Origin: Candidatus Omnitrophota bacterium
GTDB taxonomy: Bacteria > Omnitrophota > Koll11 > VGKN01
Assembly (NCBI GenBank): GCA_016867055.1
Contig: VGKN01000062.1
Location: 1-7,918 of the forward strand
DNA length: 7,918 nucleotides
Direction of reading: 5' to 3'
Below, piece by piece: positions 1 to 7,812 of the stretch. The notes beneath the pieces were generated by a model that was not told where the DNA came from, did no database searches, and saw only the letters and a program-made list of their open reading frames with translations. Each line of letters begins with the position of its first letter. Positions within the stretch are counted from its first letter, which is position 1. The translations under genes and the position numbers were made by a program.

Positions 1-384
1 CACTAAGAGCCTTATCTCGTCTTTTTGTCGCACCGATATAGGACCGCTTTTTTGGCCTGATATCCTATTGTCCAGTTCCTTTTCCACCCTCTGGATAGGA
101 CCTGCTATCCGGTTTGATAACTCCAATGCAATAAACCATATTGAGATTAAACTAACAGGCAATGTTATGAAAAGAATTAAATTTACCTTGCGCACAACCG
201 GAAAAAGATTATACGCTACTGCCTCAGGAATCCCTATCTGCCAGGCAAGGAGGTTGAATATAAGATAATACAGGCTTATTCCTATAATAGTCGCTGGTAT
301 AACCGCCGATAGAAATATAAGAACTAATAATTTTTTCTGCAAAGCCGTTCCTATAAATTTTCTTTTCCTTTTATTCTGTTTCAT
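1..384 (-). CDS. HAMP-domain inner-membrane protein, 3' end missing (cut by window edge)
   Basis: This reading frame starts at ATG 384-382 and runs open to the left edge, giving 128 residues without a stop. A basic N-terminus (about 1-19, rich in K and R) precedes a hydrophobic helix at about 18-43. A short loop of about 24 residues follows, then a second helix at about 68-88. Directly after it comes a HAMP-like segment starting NRIAGPIQRVEKEL, with the typical proline (P96) and the late Asp-Glu pair (D122-E123). HAMP domains relay signals across membranes in chemoreceptors and sensor kinases; the output module is outside the window, so kinase, chemoreceptor or stand-alone HAMP protein cannot be told apart. 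The loop between the helices is too short for a normal periplasmic sensor domain. The start lies inside the end of the DUF3047 gene (14-base overlap), and GTGGGG about 6 bases upstream can serve as ribosome binding site, which indicates translational coupling. Confidence 0.8.
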   Translation of the reverse strand, partial: MKQNKRKRKFIGTALQKKLLVLIFLSAVIPATIIGISLYYLIFNLLAWQIGIPEAVAYNLFPVVRKVNLILFITLPVSLISIWFIALELSNRIAGPIQRVEKELDNRISGQKSGPISVRQKDEIRLLV

Positions 385-1063
385 TTTTATACCCCACTTT
401 TATCTCATCGTAATTAGCCTCCGCCGTGCTTATTGAATTATCCGTGTCGGTCATAAGCGCTATTGCGCCAACAGGACCAGGGCTTCTTTCCTTGCCGAAG
501 GCACTTTTAAAATCCTGATAGACATTCCTTTCCTCATAAACCCACTTTCCAAGATTATCTTCGCCTGATTCCACAACTATAATTTTTATATTCTTAAAAT
601 AGGGGCTCGTCATAATTGTCCCCTCAGGTATAGTTTTATCCCAGACATACTCCAAGCTCCTTGTTAAGTTATAAGTAATCCCCGGAAATATAACATAGAA
701 TCTCGCAGCATAATCGTCCTTTTCTATCCAAGCGCTCTCGGAGGCCACATTTTCCTTTTTATCGGGAAATTTAAGCACCTTCCATTTCCAGCTAACCATG
801 GGCTCTTTCTTTGGGTCAAAGGTAAGCTTGTAGAATATACCGGATGCCGACTCCTTACTATAAGCACTGAGATAACCTTCTTTCCTCTCCAAGGTGACAG
901 AATATAGCACCTTGCCTTTAAATATCTTCTCCTGCCATTCGCTCAGGGAATCTTCTTCTGTAAAAGAAAACTGCTTTGGTAGGTCTTTTGCAAAAGCAGC
1001 TGAATACACTAGAAAAACTGATGTAATACTAAAAATCAATAAATATCCTCTTATCCTGTTCAT
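371..1063 (-). CDS. DUF3047 family secreted protein
   Basis: A 230-residue protein with a clear Sec signal peptide: MNRIR, a hydrophobic core to about residue 20, and a likely cleavage after AFA (residue 25). The mature part carries marks I associate with DUF3047: a WKW pair (92-94), ARFYVIF (120-126), an aromatic LEYVW (137-141), a serine-glycine-acidic patch around 166-169, GKW (172-174), ERNV (178-181), and the strongly conserved IALMTDTDN (201-209) near the C-terminus. The family is a predicted extracytoplasmic beta-sandwich of unknown function; no catalytic role is claimed here. Its stop overlaps the start of the downstream HAMP gene, so the two are probably made together and may act together at the envelope. 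The start codon has no good Shine-Dalgarno, only an A-run and GGTAAAATT upstream, which fits the nearly leaderless promoter listed separately. The family assignment comes from remembered motif patterns, without a profile search. Confidence 0.85.
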   Translation of the reverse strand: MNRIRGYLLIFSITSVFLVYSAAFAKDLPKQFSFTEEDSLSEWQEKIFKGKVLYSVTLERKEGYLSAYSKESASGIFYKLTFDPKKEPMVSWKWKVLKFPDKKENVASESAWIEKDDYAARFYVIFPGITYNLTRSLEYVWDKTIPEGTIMTSPYFKNIKIIVVESGEDNLGKWVYEERNVYQDFKSAFGKERSPGPVGAIALMTDTDNSISTAEANYDEIKVGYKNETE

Positions 1064-1333
1064 TTTTTTGTAATTTTACCACTTAATAACGAAATCTTCA
1101 ATACCAAAATATAATCTAAGGGATTTTATAAGGATTATATTAAATTTAAGACAGCGACATTGTGGGTATTACAGAACGGCAGGGAGGTTTTTTGGATAGA
1201 TTTCTATCAATAAGACAAGTGGCTTTTCTTCCTTGTGAGATTGCCCAAACTATCAGGGATTGCCCCTCTCTTCTCATATCTCTGCAGGTAAAAAAACTCA
1301 TTTTTTGGTAACCCCTTTGTAAATGCTATTTAT
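1064..1333. other. Intergenic gap between DUF1846 and DUF3047 genes
   Basis: 270 bases with no credible reading frame or RNA gene. It contains the DUF3047 promoter candidates near 1073-1139. It also has a short palindrome GATAGA-TT-TCTATC (1195-1208) and two copies of GATTGCCC (around 1239 and 1257). An A-run/T-run pair at about 1291-1306 might act as a weak terminator for the DUF1846 gene but has no GC-rich stem. I see no convincing intrinsic terminator here. Confidence 0.5.
1073..1101 (-). promoter_or_regulatory. Candidate sigma70 promoter for the DUF3047-HAMP unit
   Basis: TTGAAG (1101-1096) and TAAAAT (1078-1073) are separated by 17 bases. The expected transcription start falls at about 1066, only a few bases before the ATG at 1063, so the mRNA would be nearly leaderless; the absence of a Shine-Dalgarno agrees. 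An alternative is the perfect TATAAT at 1139-1134, which lacks a recognisable -35 but would give a leader of about 60 bases. Confidence 0.4.
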
Positions 1334-2842
1334 TTATCCCCAAAAGAGATCCCTTGAAGGAAAATTAGCATCTGTAGTAAGATTAACTCGTAATCTCCTT
1401 AAGCCTGCCTCATCCCCAGGAGAGGGTATATGGGTAAGGTGCACCTCGCAACCCTCTAATTCTCTCAATTTTTCCATAGCTATTTCTGCGGTAGGATTTG
1501 TAGCAGAACTCATGCTAAGACAAATCAGGGTCTCTTCCAAATCCAATATCTCTTGTTTTAAACATAAAATATTCTTCTTAAGATTCTTTATCTGCTCTAT
1601 CATATGTGGAGATAAAAGGTGTATCTTATCGGGAATATCAGCTAATTGTTTTATGGCATTAAGGACAACTGCTGAAGAGGCGGACATAAGAGAGGAGTTT
1701 TTTCCTGTAATAATCCTGCTATCATTTAACTCTATAGCTGCACCGCATCTTATCTGGGCAGCATTATTCTTTTTTATCTCAGAGGTAGCCTTTTTAGCCA
1801 ATTCAACAACCCTTCTGTCTTCCAATTTTAATTTTAACTCTTCCATAATCAGGATAACCTTCTCAACGGTCTCTTTTTTCTCAATACCCATAATATTTTC
1901 AAAATTATACCTAAAATATCTTCTTATTATCTCCTGCTTTGCAGCCTCTTTTACTACTTCATCATCAACAATGGCAAAGCCAGCCCTATTTACTCCCATA
2001 TCCGTAGGAGACTGATATATAAGCTCTCCGCCTGTAATCTTTTCTAATATCCTCTTCAATACAGGAAATATCTCTACGTCGCGGTTATAATTTATGGCGC
2101 TCTGATTATAGGCGCTTAAATGAAACGGGTCAATAAGATTAAAATCCGATATGTCTGCGGTTGCCGCTTCGTAGGCTAAATTTACCGGATGTTTTAGAGG
2201 AATATTCCATATTGGGAATGTCTCAAATTTTGCATAAACTGACCTTATGCCTCTTTTGTAATCGTGATAGAGTTGGGAAAGGCATGTTGCTAATTTTCCG
2301 CTTCCCGGGCCAGGTCCTGTAATTATCACTATAGGGCTTTTGGTTTCAATATATACGTTCTTACCATAACCCTCTTCGCTAACTATTGTATCCACATCTG
2401 TAGGGTATCCCTTTGTAGCTGAATGTAAATATACCTTTATATCTCTACGCTCTAAATTATTTTTAAACCTGACTGCCTGCGGTTGATTATCAAAACGAGT
2501 GATTACAACTGCCAAAATCTCAAGACCGTTATCTCTCAAATCATCAATAAGTTTGAGGGCGTCAACATCATAGGTTATACCAAAGTCTCCTCTTATCCTC
2601 CCTTTCTCAATATCTCCTGCGTAAATACAAAGGATAATATTTATCTTATCCTTAAGCTGTTTAAGTAATTTTATTTTAATATTTGGGTCATACCCCGGTA
2701 GAACCCTTGCAGCATGATAGTCATAAAGAAGCTTTCCACCAAACTCTAAGTATAGTTTCCCCTTAAATCTTCCGATCCTCTCTAAAATGGACTGACTTTG
2801 TTCTTTTAGGTATTTATTATTATCAAAACCAAATTTTTTCAT
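1334..2842 (-). CDS. DUF1846 / UPF0371 family protein
   Basis: A complete 502-residue protein matching the DUF1846 (UPF0371) family over its whole length. Family landmarks seen in order: FGFDNNKYL (4-12), [10 protein letters not shown] (29-38), the HAARVLPG stretch (43-50), [18 protein letters not shown] (75-92), GYPTDVD (145-151), EEGYGKN (156-162), a glycine-rich P-loop-like GPGPGSGK (176-183), the highly conserved [20 protein letters not shown] (205-224), ATADISDFN (227-235), [12 protein letters not shown] (251-262) and [11 protein letters not shown] (278-288). The biochemical activity of this family is not known to me. The P-loop-like motif suggests phosphate or nucleotide binding, but that is inference. 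The protein appears cytosolic, with no signal peptide or membrane segment. The start is supported by AAAAGGGA 7 bases upstream and by a promoter immediately before it, so the gene is probably transcribed on its own although it follows pyrG in the same direction. The length is normal for the family, with no sign of decay. Confidence 0.93.
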   Translation of the reverse strand: MKKFGFDNNKYLKEQSQSILERIGRFKGKLYLEFGGKLLYDYHAARVLPGYDPNIKIKLLKQLKDKINIILCIYAGDIEKGRIRGDFGITYDVDALKLIDDLRDNGLEILAVVITRFDNQPQAVRFKNNLERRDIKVYLHSATKGYPTDVDTIVSEEGYGKNVYIETKSPIVIITGPGPGSGKLATCLSQLYHDYKRGIRSVYAKFETFPIWNIPLKHPVNLAYEAATADISDFNLIDPFHLSAYNQSAINYNRDVEIFPVLKRILEKITGGELIYQSPTDMGVNRAGFAIVDDEVVKEAAKQEIIRRYFRYNFENIMGIEKKETVEKVILIMEELKLKLEDRRVVELAKKATSEIKKNNAAQIRCGAAIELNDSRIITGKNSSLMSASSAVVLNAIKQLADIPDKIHLLSPHMIEQIKNLKKNILCLKQEILDLEETLICLSMSSATNPTAEIAMEKLRELEGCEVHLTHIPSPGDEAGLRRLRVNLTTDANFPSRDLFWG

Positions 2843-2871
2843 AAACTATCCCTTTTAGCTAATTAGGCGGT

Positions 2872-2901
2872 ATTATAATATACAGGATTATAACTTGTAA
2901 A
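2872..2901 (-). promoter_or_regulatory. Sigma70-type promoter of the DUF1846 gene
   Basis: TTTACA (2901-2896, 5 of 6 consensus) and a perfect TATAAT (2877-2872) are 18 bases apart. The expected start is near 2865, leaving a leader of about 23 bases that contains the AAAAGGGA ribosome binding site. A second TATAAT (2892-2887) has no matching -35. This separates the DUF1846 gene transcriptionally from pyrG upstream. Confidence 0.65.
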
Positions 2902-2945
2902 TAAAAATTAAAGGATATGGGATTGGTAGGTAGATATAAATGTTA

Positions 2946-4577
<1,632 letters not shown>

Positions 4578-4579
4578 TT

Positions 4580-4617
4580 AAGGCGTTTAGCACCGATACC
4601 TCGGCTCTAAACGCCTT
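4580..4617 (-). terminator. Stem-loop in the pyrG leader: candidate attenuator or terminator
   Basis: The arms AAGGCGTTTAG (4580-4590) and CTAAACGCCTT (4607-4617) pair over 11 bases. Inside, CCGA (4593-4596) pairs with TCGG (4601-4604) around a TACC loop, leaving a small CA/CT internal loop. On the pyrG strand the hairpin is followed by UUAAUUAUUU and then the GGGG ribosome binding site, so the run is U-rich but imperfect. On the plus strand it is followed by TTTGTTT, but no plus-strand gene needs a terminator. Because a good pyrG promoter lies upstream, the hairpin would be in the pyrG transcript and could attenuate it. It could also simply stop read-through from the oxidoreductase gene. Confidence 0.5.
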
Positions 4618-4656
4618 TGTTTAATTCTGGTAATTCTCCCTAGAACTACAAGGTTA

Positions 4657-4684
4657 AATATATCATATTTTCAGAAGATGTCAA
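4657..4684 (-). promoter_or_regulatory. Sigma70-type promoter of pyrG
   Basis: A perfect -35 TTGACA (4684-4679) and TATATT (4662-4657, 5 of 6) are 16 bases apart. The expected start is near 4650, giving a leader of about 90 bases that contains the 4580-4617 stem-loop and the ribosome binding site. Confidence 0.6.
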
Positions 4685-4709
4685 TTTGTTTTTGGGGATT
4701 TCTGAAAAT
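4667..4709. promoter_or_regulatory. Paired inverted sites around the pyrG -35 (operator candidate)
   Basis: ATTTTCAGAA (4667-4676) and TTCTGAAAAT (4700-4709) are exact reverse complements separated by 23 bases. Each arm is itself near-palindromic around TTC(A/T)GAA. Their centres are 33 bases apart, about three helical turns. One site lies upstream of the -35 and the other between the -35 and the -10, which is where a repressor would be expected to act. The regulator is unknown. Confidence 0.4.
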
Positions 4710-4720
4710 CCACCCTTAAT

Positions 4721-4808
4721 ACCACAAAGACCACAAAAATCCGCTAAGACACAAAGAGATTATTTAGGTGAATTTTTGCAATTTCGAGAACATTTTGCGT
4801 TTTAGCGG
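4721..4808. repeat. Imperfect inverted repeat with CACAAAG motifs
   Basis: An 18-base arm at 4741-4758 (CCGCTAAGACACAAAGAG) pairs with 4791-4808 through 14 Watson-Crick pairs, two G-T wobbles and two mismatches; the outer seven bases, CCGCTAA/TTAGCGG, are perfect. To its left a 9-base unit, ACCACAAAG, occurs twice in tandem (4721-4738). On the minus strand the hairpin is directly followed by ATTTTTG, so it could also end the oxidoreductase transcript. Sequences of the type 'CACAAAGACACAAAG ... CGCTAA' are familiar to me as dispersed intergenic repeats in various bacterial genomes, but I could not test for other copies here. Confidence 0.5.
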
Positions 4809-4836
4809 TGTAAATAAACTCTCTCAGAACTTTCTG

Positions 4837-5958
4837 TTATATTTGACTCTCAACCATTTTTCTTACCATTCTGGCAATGGAAAGAACGCTTGTCAGGCCG
4901 GGGGATTCAATACCTATCAGATTTATAAAACCACGAAGGTTATTCTCTGCCTCATCCCTTATTATAAAATCTCTGAAACCCTCATTTGGTCCCTGCAACT
5001 TAGGCCTTATGCCAGAGGTATCAGGCCAAAGGTCATCTAACTCAATAAACGGCAAGAATTTTCCCATACCTTCAAAAAAGGAGGTTTTTTTTGCCTCGTT
5101 TATACTATAGTCTATTTTATCAACATATTCTTCATCAGGCCCTAAGCGAAGCCCTCCCTGTAAATCCAACGTTGCGTGTATTCCTAAGGTTGAATAATTT
5201 TTTTTAGGGACAGGGTAAATCAAGTGATTTATAAATTTTGCTTTGTTACTATGAACCTTAAAATAATCCCCTTTACAGTATTTCAATTTGTATTCACCTT
5301 TTTTTATGCCTGCCATCTCTGCCACCTTATCTGAATTCAGGCCTGCGCAATTAATTAAAATGCGGCTTGAGAATTTAAACGCACCTTCACTTGCATCTTG
5401 CACTGTTAATTCATATTCATCATTAGTTCTGTCTATCCCGATAACTTCCGTATTATAAGCTATTATGCCTTGGCGACTTTGGAATTGCCAGGCTAAATTC
5501 TTCATTAAGCCGTGCGAATCTAAAATTCCTGTTGAAGGAGAATATATAGCAGCCTTGGCTTGGACATAAGGTTCCATTCTTTTTACTTCTACTTTAGTGA
5601 TTAATTTTAGGTCCGACACTCCATTTTCCAAGCCTTTCTTAAAAAGATCTTCTAAATCGCGGACTTCATTTTTATCAATTGCTACAATGAGCTTCCCAAT
5701 TTTTCTATGGCCGATGTTATTCTCAGCGCAAAGGGCATAAAGTAAATCCTTGCCTTCAACACAAGTCCTGGTCTTTAAAGAATCTTTGGGATAATAAATG
5801 CCGGCGTGGATGACTTCGCTATTACGGGAACTAATTTCCTGGCCAAAAGAACTGTTTTTTTCAACTACAATAATATCTTTATGGCTCTTAGAAAGTTCGG
5901 ATGCTACAGCCAAACCCACTACCCCCGCCCCTAAGATAGTGATATTTATTTTTTCCAT
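4837..5958 (-). CDS. lhgO: FAD-dependent oxidoreductase, L-2-hydroxyglutarate dehydrogenase type
   Basis: A 373-residue member of the DAO flavoprotein family, closest in pattern to L-2-hydroxyglutarate dehydrogenase/oxidase, which oxidises L-2-hydroxyglutarate to 2-oxoglutarate and passes electrons to a quinone or oxygen. The N-terminal FAD fold has ILGAGVVG (8-15) with E33 at the end of the second strand as the expected ribose-binding acid. Family-typical blocks are SSRNSEVIHAGIYYP (43-57), LDSHGLM (146-152), LINCAGLNSD (201-210), HATLDLQGGLRLGPD (261-275) and the C-terminal GIESPGLTS (349-357). Related family members act on other 2-hydroxyacids or glycine-type substrates, so the exact substrate is likely but not certain. 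I chose ATG 5958-5956; an in-frame TTG directly before it (5961-5959) would add one residue. Neither start has a Shine-Dalgarno, because the sequence upstream is the nested palindromic element. The gene is separated from its upstream neighbour by an intrinsic terminator, and pyrG follows 277 bases downstream. Confidence 0.88.
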   Translation of the reverse strand: MEKINITILGAGVVGLAVASELSKSHKDIIVVEKNSSFGQEISSRNSEVIHAGIYYPKDSLKTRTCVEGKDLLYALCAENNIGHRKIGKLIVAIDKNEVRDLEDLFKKGLENGVSDLKLITKVEVKRMEPYVQAKAAIYSPSTGILDSHGLMKNLAWQFQSRQGIIAYNTEVIGIDRTNDEYELTVQDASEGAFKFSSRILINCAGLNSDKVAEMAGIKKGEYKLKYCKGDYFKVHSNKAKFINHLIYPVPKKNYSTLGIHATLDLQGGLRLGPDEEYVDKIDYSINEAKKTSFFEGMGKFLPFIELDDLWPDTSGIRPKLQGPNEGFRDFIIRDEAENNLRGFINLIGIESPGLTSVLSIARMVRKMVESQI

Positions 5959-5962
5959 CAAA

Positions 5963-6122
5963 TGAGCACATAACTTACGAACACTGAAAGTGTGAGTAAG
6001 TTATAAGTGCGAATTTAACCCTTGACACGCAAGATTCCAAATTACTTGTCATCGTATACGTGTCAAGGGTAAGTTCGTGCATACAACTTACGTTCACTTG
6101 CGTTCTGTAAGTTGTGCACTCA
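5963..6122. repeat. Nested inverted-repeat element, about 160 bases
   Basis: Three stem-loops are arranged symmetrically. Left: ATAACTTAC (5970-5978) with GTAAGTTAT (5996-6004), then a GA/GA tandem mismatch, ACACT/AGTGT and a GAA loop. Centre: CCCTTGACACG (6019-6029) with CGTGTCAAGGG (6059-6069); it can extend outward to about 6008/6079 with one bulged A (6017) and a few G-T pairs. Right: ACAACTTAC (6083-6091) with GTAAGTTGT (6107-6115). Both side hairpins are framed by GCAC and GTGC with a two-base bulge on the inner side. The left half read forwards and the right half read backwards align over most of their length, so the whole is one imperfect palindrome whose arms each contain their own palindrome. 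It ends a few bases from the oxidoreductase start codon. It may be a REP/BIME-like or MITE-like element, or a structured 5' leader. Confidence 0.75.
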
Positions 6123-6127
6123 CTTAT

Positions 6128-6133
6128 ATTATA
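6128..6133 (-). promoter_or_regulatory. Candidate -10 box for the oxidoreductase gene
   Basis: A perfect TATAAT lies just after the T-run of the upstream terminator. The matching -35 position (6156-6151, TATAGA) is poor and falls within the terminator loop. If used, transcription would start near 6121 and nearly the whole nested palindrome would form a leader of about 160 bases. Confidence 0.3.
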
Positions 6134-6138
6134 TAACA

Positions 6139-6169
6139 AAAACGCCCCGCTCTATAAGCAGGGCGTTTT
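6139..6169 (-). terminator. Intrinsic terminator of the glutamate synthase-like gene
   Basis: AAAACGCCC (6139-6147) pairs with GGGCGTTTT (6161-6169). After a single C/A mismatch the stem continues with GCT/AGC around a CTATA loop. On the minus strand the stem runs into TTTTTGTTATAT, a good U-tract. It lies 32 bases past the stop codon at 6202, the right position to end that transcript. The A-rich plus-strand arm makes it partly bidirectional. Confidence 0.9.
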
Positions 6170-6201
6170 CTGGTTAATGGATTCAGAAACAGTAAGCTTA
6201 C

Positions 6202-7791
6202 CTAACTGTTTATGATCTCTTCTGCTTCTTGGCGGTAGGCATCCATCACATAAGGGATGCCGGAGACTTTCGCTGCCTCTTCAGTAAGGGCAATGATATC
6301 CTTACGGGAGATAGTGGAAAGTTTGAAGTTTCTCGTACCTGCCATAAGTTGCTGTAGGCCAACTTTCAATTTCTGGGAAAAACTGTAGATTCCAATAGCT
6401 CCTAAAGGAATCTCCTCCATTTTCTCGCCATACTTCTCTTCAAGCTCATTGTAGCATATGAATATTTCCTCGGGTTTACTGCCGTATTGCGAAACAGTGT
6501 TAGGCAGGTCTTTACCTTCAATCCAGAAACCGATATTCTTACCGACCATCCCTGGAATCATAAATGCCCTTCCCATACACACTGCTTTTACATAAGGAGC
6601 ACCCATAGCTAATACTTTAAAAATGTGGTCTTCGGTAGAAAAACCTCCGGCAATGGCAAGGTCAGGAATACGTACGCCTTTTTTGGCCAGCTTTTCGCAA
6701 ATTTCAAAAGTCATAGCCTGCAAATAAAATGTAGGGATACCCCATTCCTCCATCATTCTCCAGGGGCTCATCCCTGTGCCACCCGGCGCACCGTCAATAG
6801 TCAGAAGGTCAATCTTGGCTTCCGAGCCCCATTTAATCGCCATAGCCAACTCTCTCATAGGATAAGCACCTGTCTTTAAGGTTATGCGCTTAAAACCTAA
6901 GTCTCTTAAGCGTTTAATCTCGGCAAAGAAACCTTCTTCAGTAACAAATCCCAGGCGAGAATGGCGCTCAAATTCCTTAATCGCACCTGCTTTATAAGCC
7001 TTTTGCACTACCTTAGAGGCCGGATCCGGAGTAACAATATAACCGCGTTTTTTCAGTTCTAATGCACGCTCTAAAGTCTTAACCTTGATTTCTCCTCCGA
7101 TACATTTTGCGCCCTGGCCCCATTTCAACTCAATCGTATGCAGATTATGTTTTTTTCTTACATACTCGGCAACGCCTAAACGCGTATCTTCTACATTCAT
7201 CTGGACCAGAATTTCGCCATAGCCTTCGTGAAATTTCCTATAGGTCTCAATCCTTCTATCCATATCAGGGGCTTTGCTAATCTTACCCTTGGAATCAAGT
7301 TCCAGAGCCGGATCGATTCCGCAAACATTCTCACCGCAAACTAAGGTAACCCCAGAAATCGCTGCTCCAATAGCAAAATGCTCCCAGTTTTTTCTGGCTA
7401 TTTCTGTTGAGCCGAGCGCACCGGTAAAGGCAGGTATACTCATCTTAACTTTACTACTCCAGCCGTATTCAGTCTCAGTATTTACCTCAGGGAAAATAGC
7501 TGTGTCAGGGTCACCCTTAACTCCCTCGGGAAGCCCTTTTGCTCCCATAGCATATCCCATAATATTCAGATGCGAATAATCTACAGGATAATCTTTATCG
7601 CCTCCAGCGGTAATTTCACCGAAAGGAGCAGGATAGATTACCTCGCGGCTTCTAAAGCTTGCCTTAAAAACCTCGCAGTTTCCGCGGCAACCGTCAATAC
7701 AGCGCGTGCAGATTCCTGAACTGGGCGCCACATTACGAGACCTGTTCGCGGTCTGCGTTACATCATTAGCATTCGGTCGTTGCAAATTCAT
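6202..7791 (-). CDS. FMN-binding glutamate synthase-like protein (GltB central domain family)
   Basis: A 529-residue protein whose main part (about 60-480) is the FMN-binding TIM-barrel domain of glutamate synthase. Visible family features are VCGENVCGIDP (151-161), KWGQGAKCIGGEIK (223-236, the counterpart of the usual QGAKPGEGG loop), ITLKTGAYP (303-311), the FMN-phosphate loop DGAPGGTGMSP (333-343) and AGGFSTEDHIFKVLAMGA (381-398). It lacks the N-terminal glutaminase domain and the GXGXG beta-helix of full GltB. The cysteine triplet that holds the 3Fe-4S cluster in classical enzymes (C-x5-C-x4-C) appears reduced to C405, with M411 and V416 at the other positions. Instead the N-terminus carries a CxxCxxxCxxxC cluster (C28, C31, C35, C39) that could bind an Fe-S centre or zinc. 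It may transfer an amino group to 2-oxoglutarate or act on another substrate; function is not settled. The start has a perfect AAGGAGG with 7 bases spacing. Confidence 0.88.
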   Translation of the reverse strand: MNLQRPNANDVTQTANRSRNVAPSSGICTRCIDGCRGNCEVFKASFRSREVIYPAPFGEITAGGDKDYPVDYSHLNIMGYAMGAKGLPEGVKGDPDTAIFPEVNTETEYGWSSKVKMSIPAFTGALGSTEIARKNWEHFAIGAAISGVTLVCGENVCGIDPALELDSKGKISKAPDMDRRIETYRKFHEGYGEILVQMNVEDTRLGVAEYVRKKHNLHTIELKWGQGAKCIGGEIKVKTLERALELKKRGYIVTPDPASKVVQKAYKAGAIKEFERHSRLGFVTEEGFFAEIKRLRDLGFKRITLKTGAYPMRELAMAIKWGSEAKIDLLTIDGAPGGTGMSPWRMMEEWGIPTFYLQAMTFEICEKLAKKGVRIPDLAIAGGFSTEDHIFKVLAMGAPYVKAVCMGRAFMIPGMVGKNIGFWIEGKDLPNTVSQYGSKPEEIFICYNELEEKYGEKMEEIPLGAIGIYSFSQKLKVGLQQLMAGTRNFKLSTISRKDIIALTEEAAKVSGIPYVMDAYRQEAEEIINS

Positions 7792-7798
7792 TTTTTCT

Positions 7799-7805
7799 CC
7801 TCCTT
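7799..7805 (-). promoter_or_regulatory. Ribosome binding site AAGGAGG
   Basis: A full-consensus Shine-Dalgarno 7 bases before ATG 7791-7789, the strongest in the window. It fixes this start and suggests high expression of the glutamate synthase-like protein, in contrast to the missing site before the oxidoreductase gene. Confidence 0.85.
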
Positions 7806-7812
7806 AAATTTC

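Noticed and set aside
68..268. 66-codon plus-strand frame at the left edge
   Set aside because: The minus-strand frame here gives a convincing two-helix plus HAMP protein; the plus frame has no recognisable features.
1323..2015. 230-codon open frame on the plus strand
   Set aside because: It lies entirely antisense to the well-conserved DUF1846 gene, has low-complexity Ser/Phe/Ile-rich sequence, no family resemblance and no ribosome binding site.
4768..5110. Plus-strand frames of 90 and 77 codons
   Set aside because: They overlap the conserved C-terminal part of the FAD oxidoreductase and the intergenic repeat; no coding evidence.
6022..6066. Two TTGACA sequences within the nested palindrome as promoter -35 boxes
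   Set aside because: They are the two arms of the central stem, and neither has a good -10 at 16-18 bases, so the match is most likely incidental.
5963..6122. CRISPR array reading of the repeated ACTTAC/GTAAGT units
   Set aside because: The units are inverted and unevenly spaced, there are no equal-length spacers, and no cas gene is present.
6625..7579. Plus-strand frames of 84 and 101 codons opposite the glutamate synthase-like gene
   Set aside because: They mirror a conserved coding region on the other strand and have no independent support.
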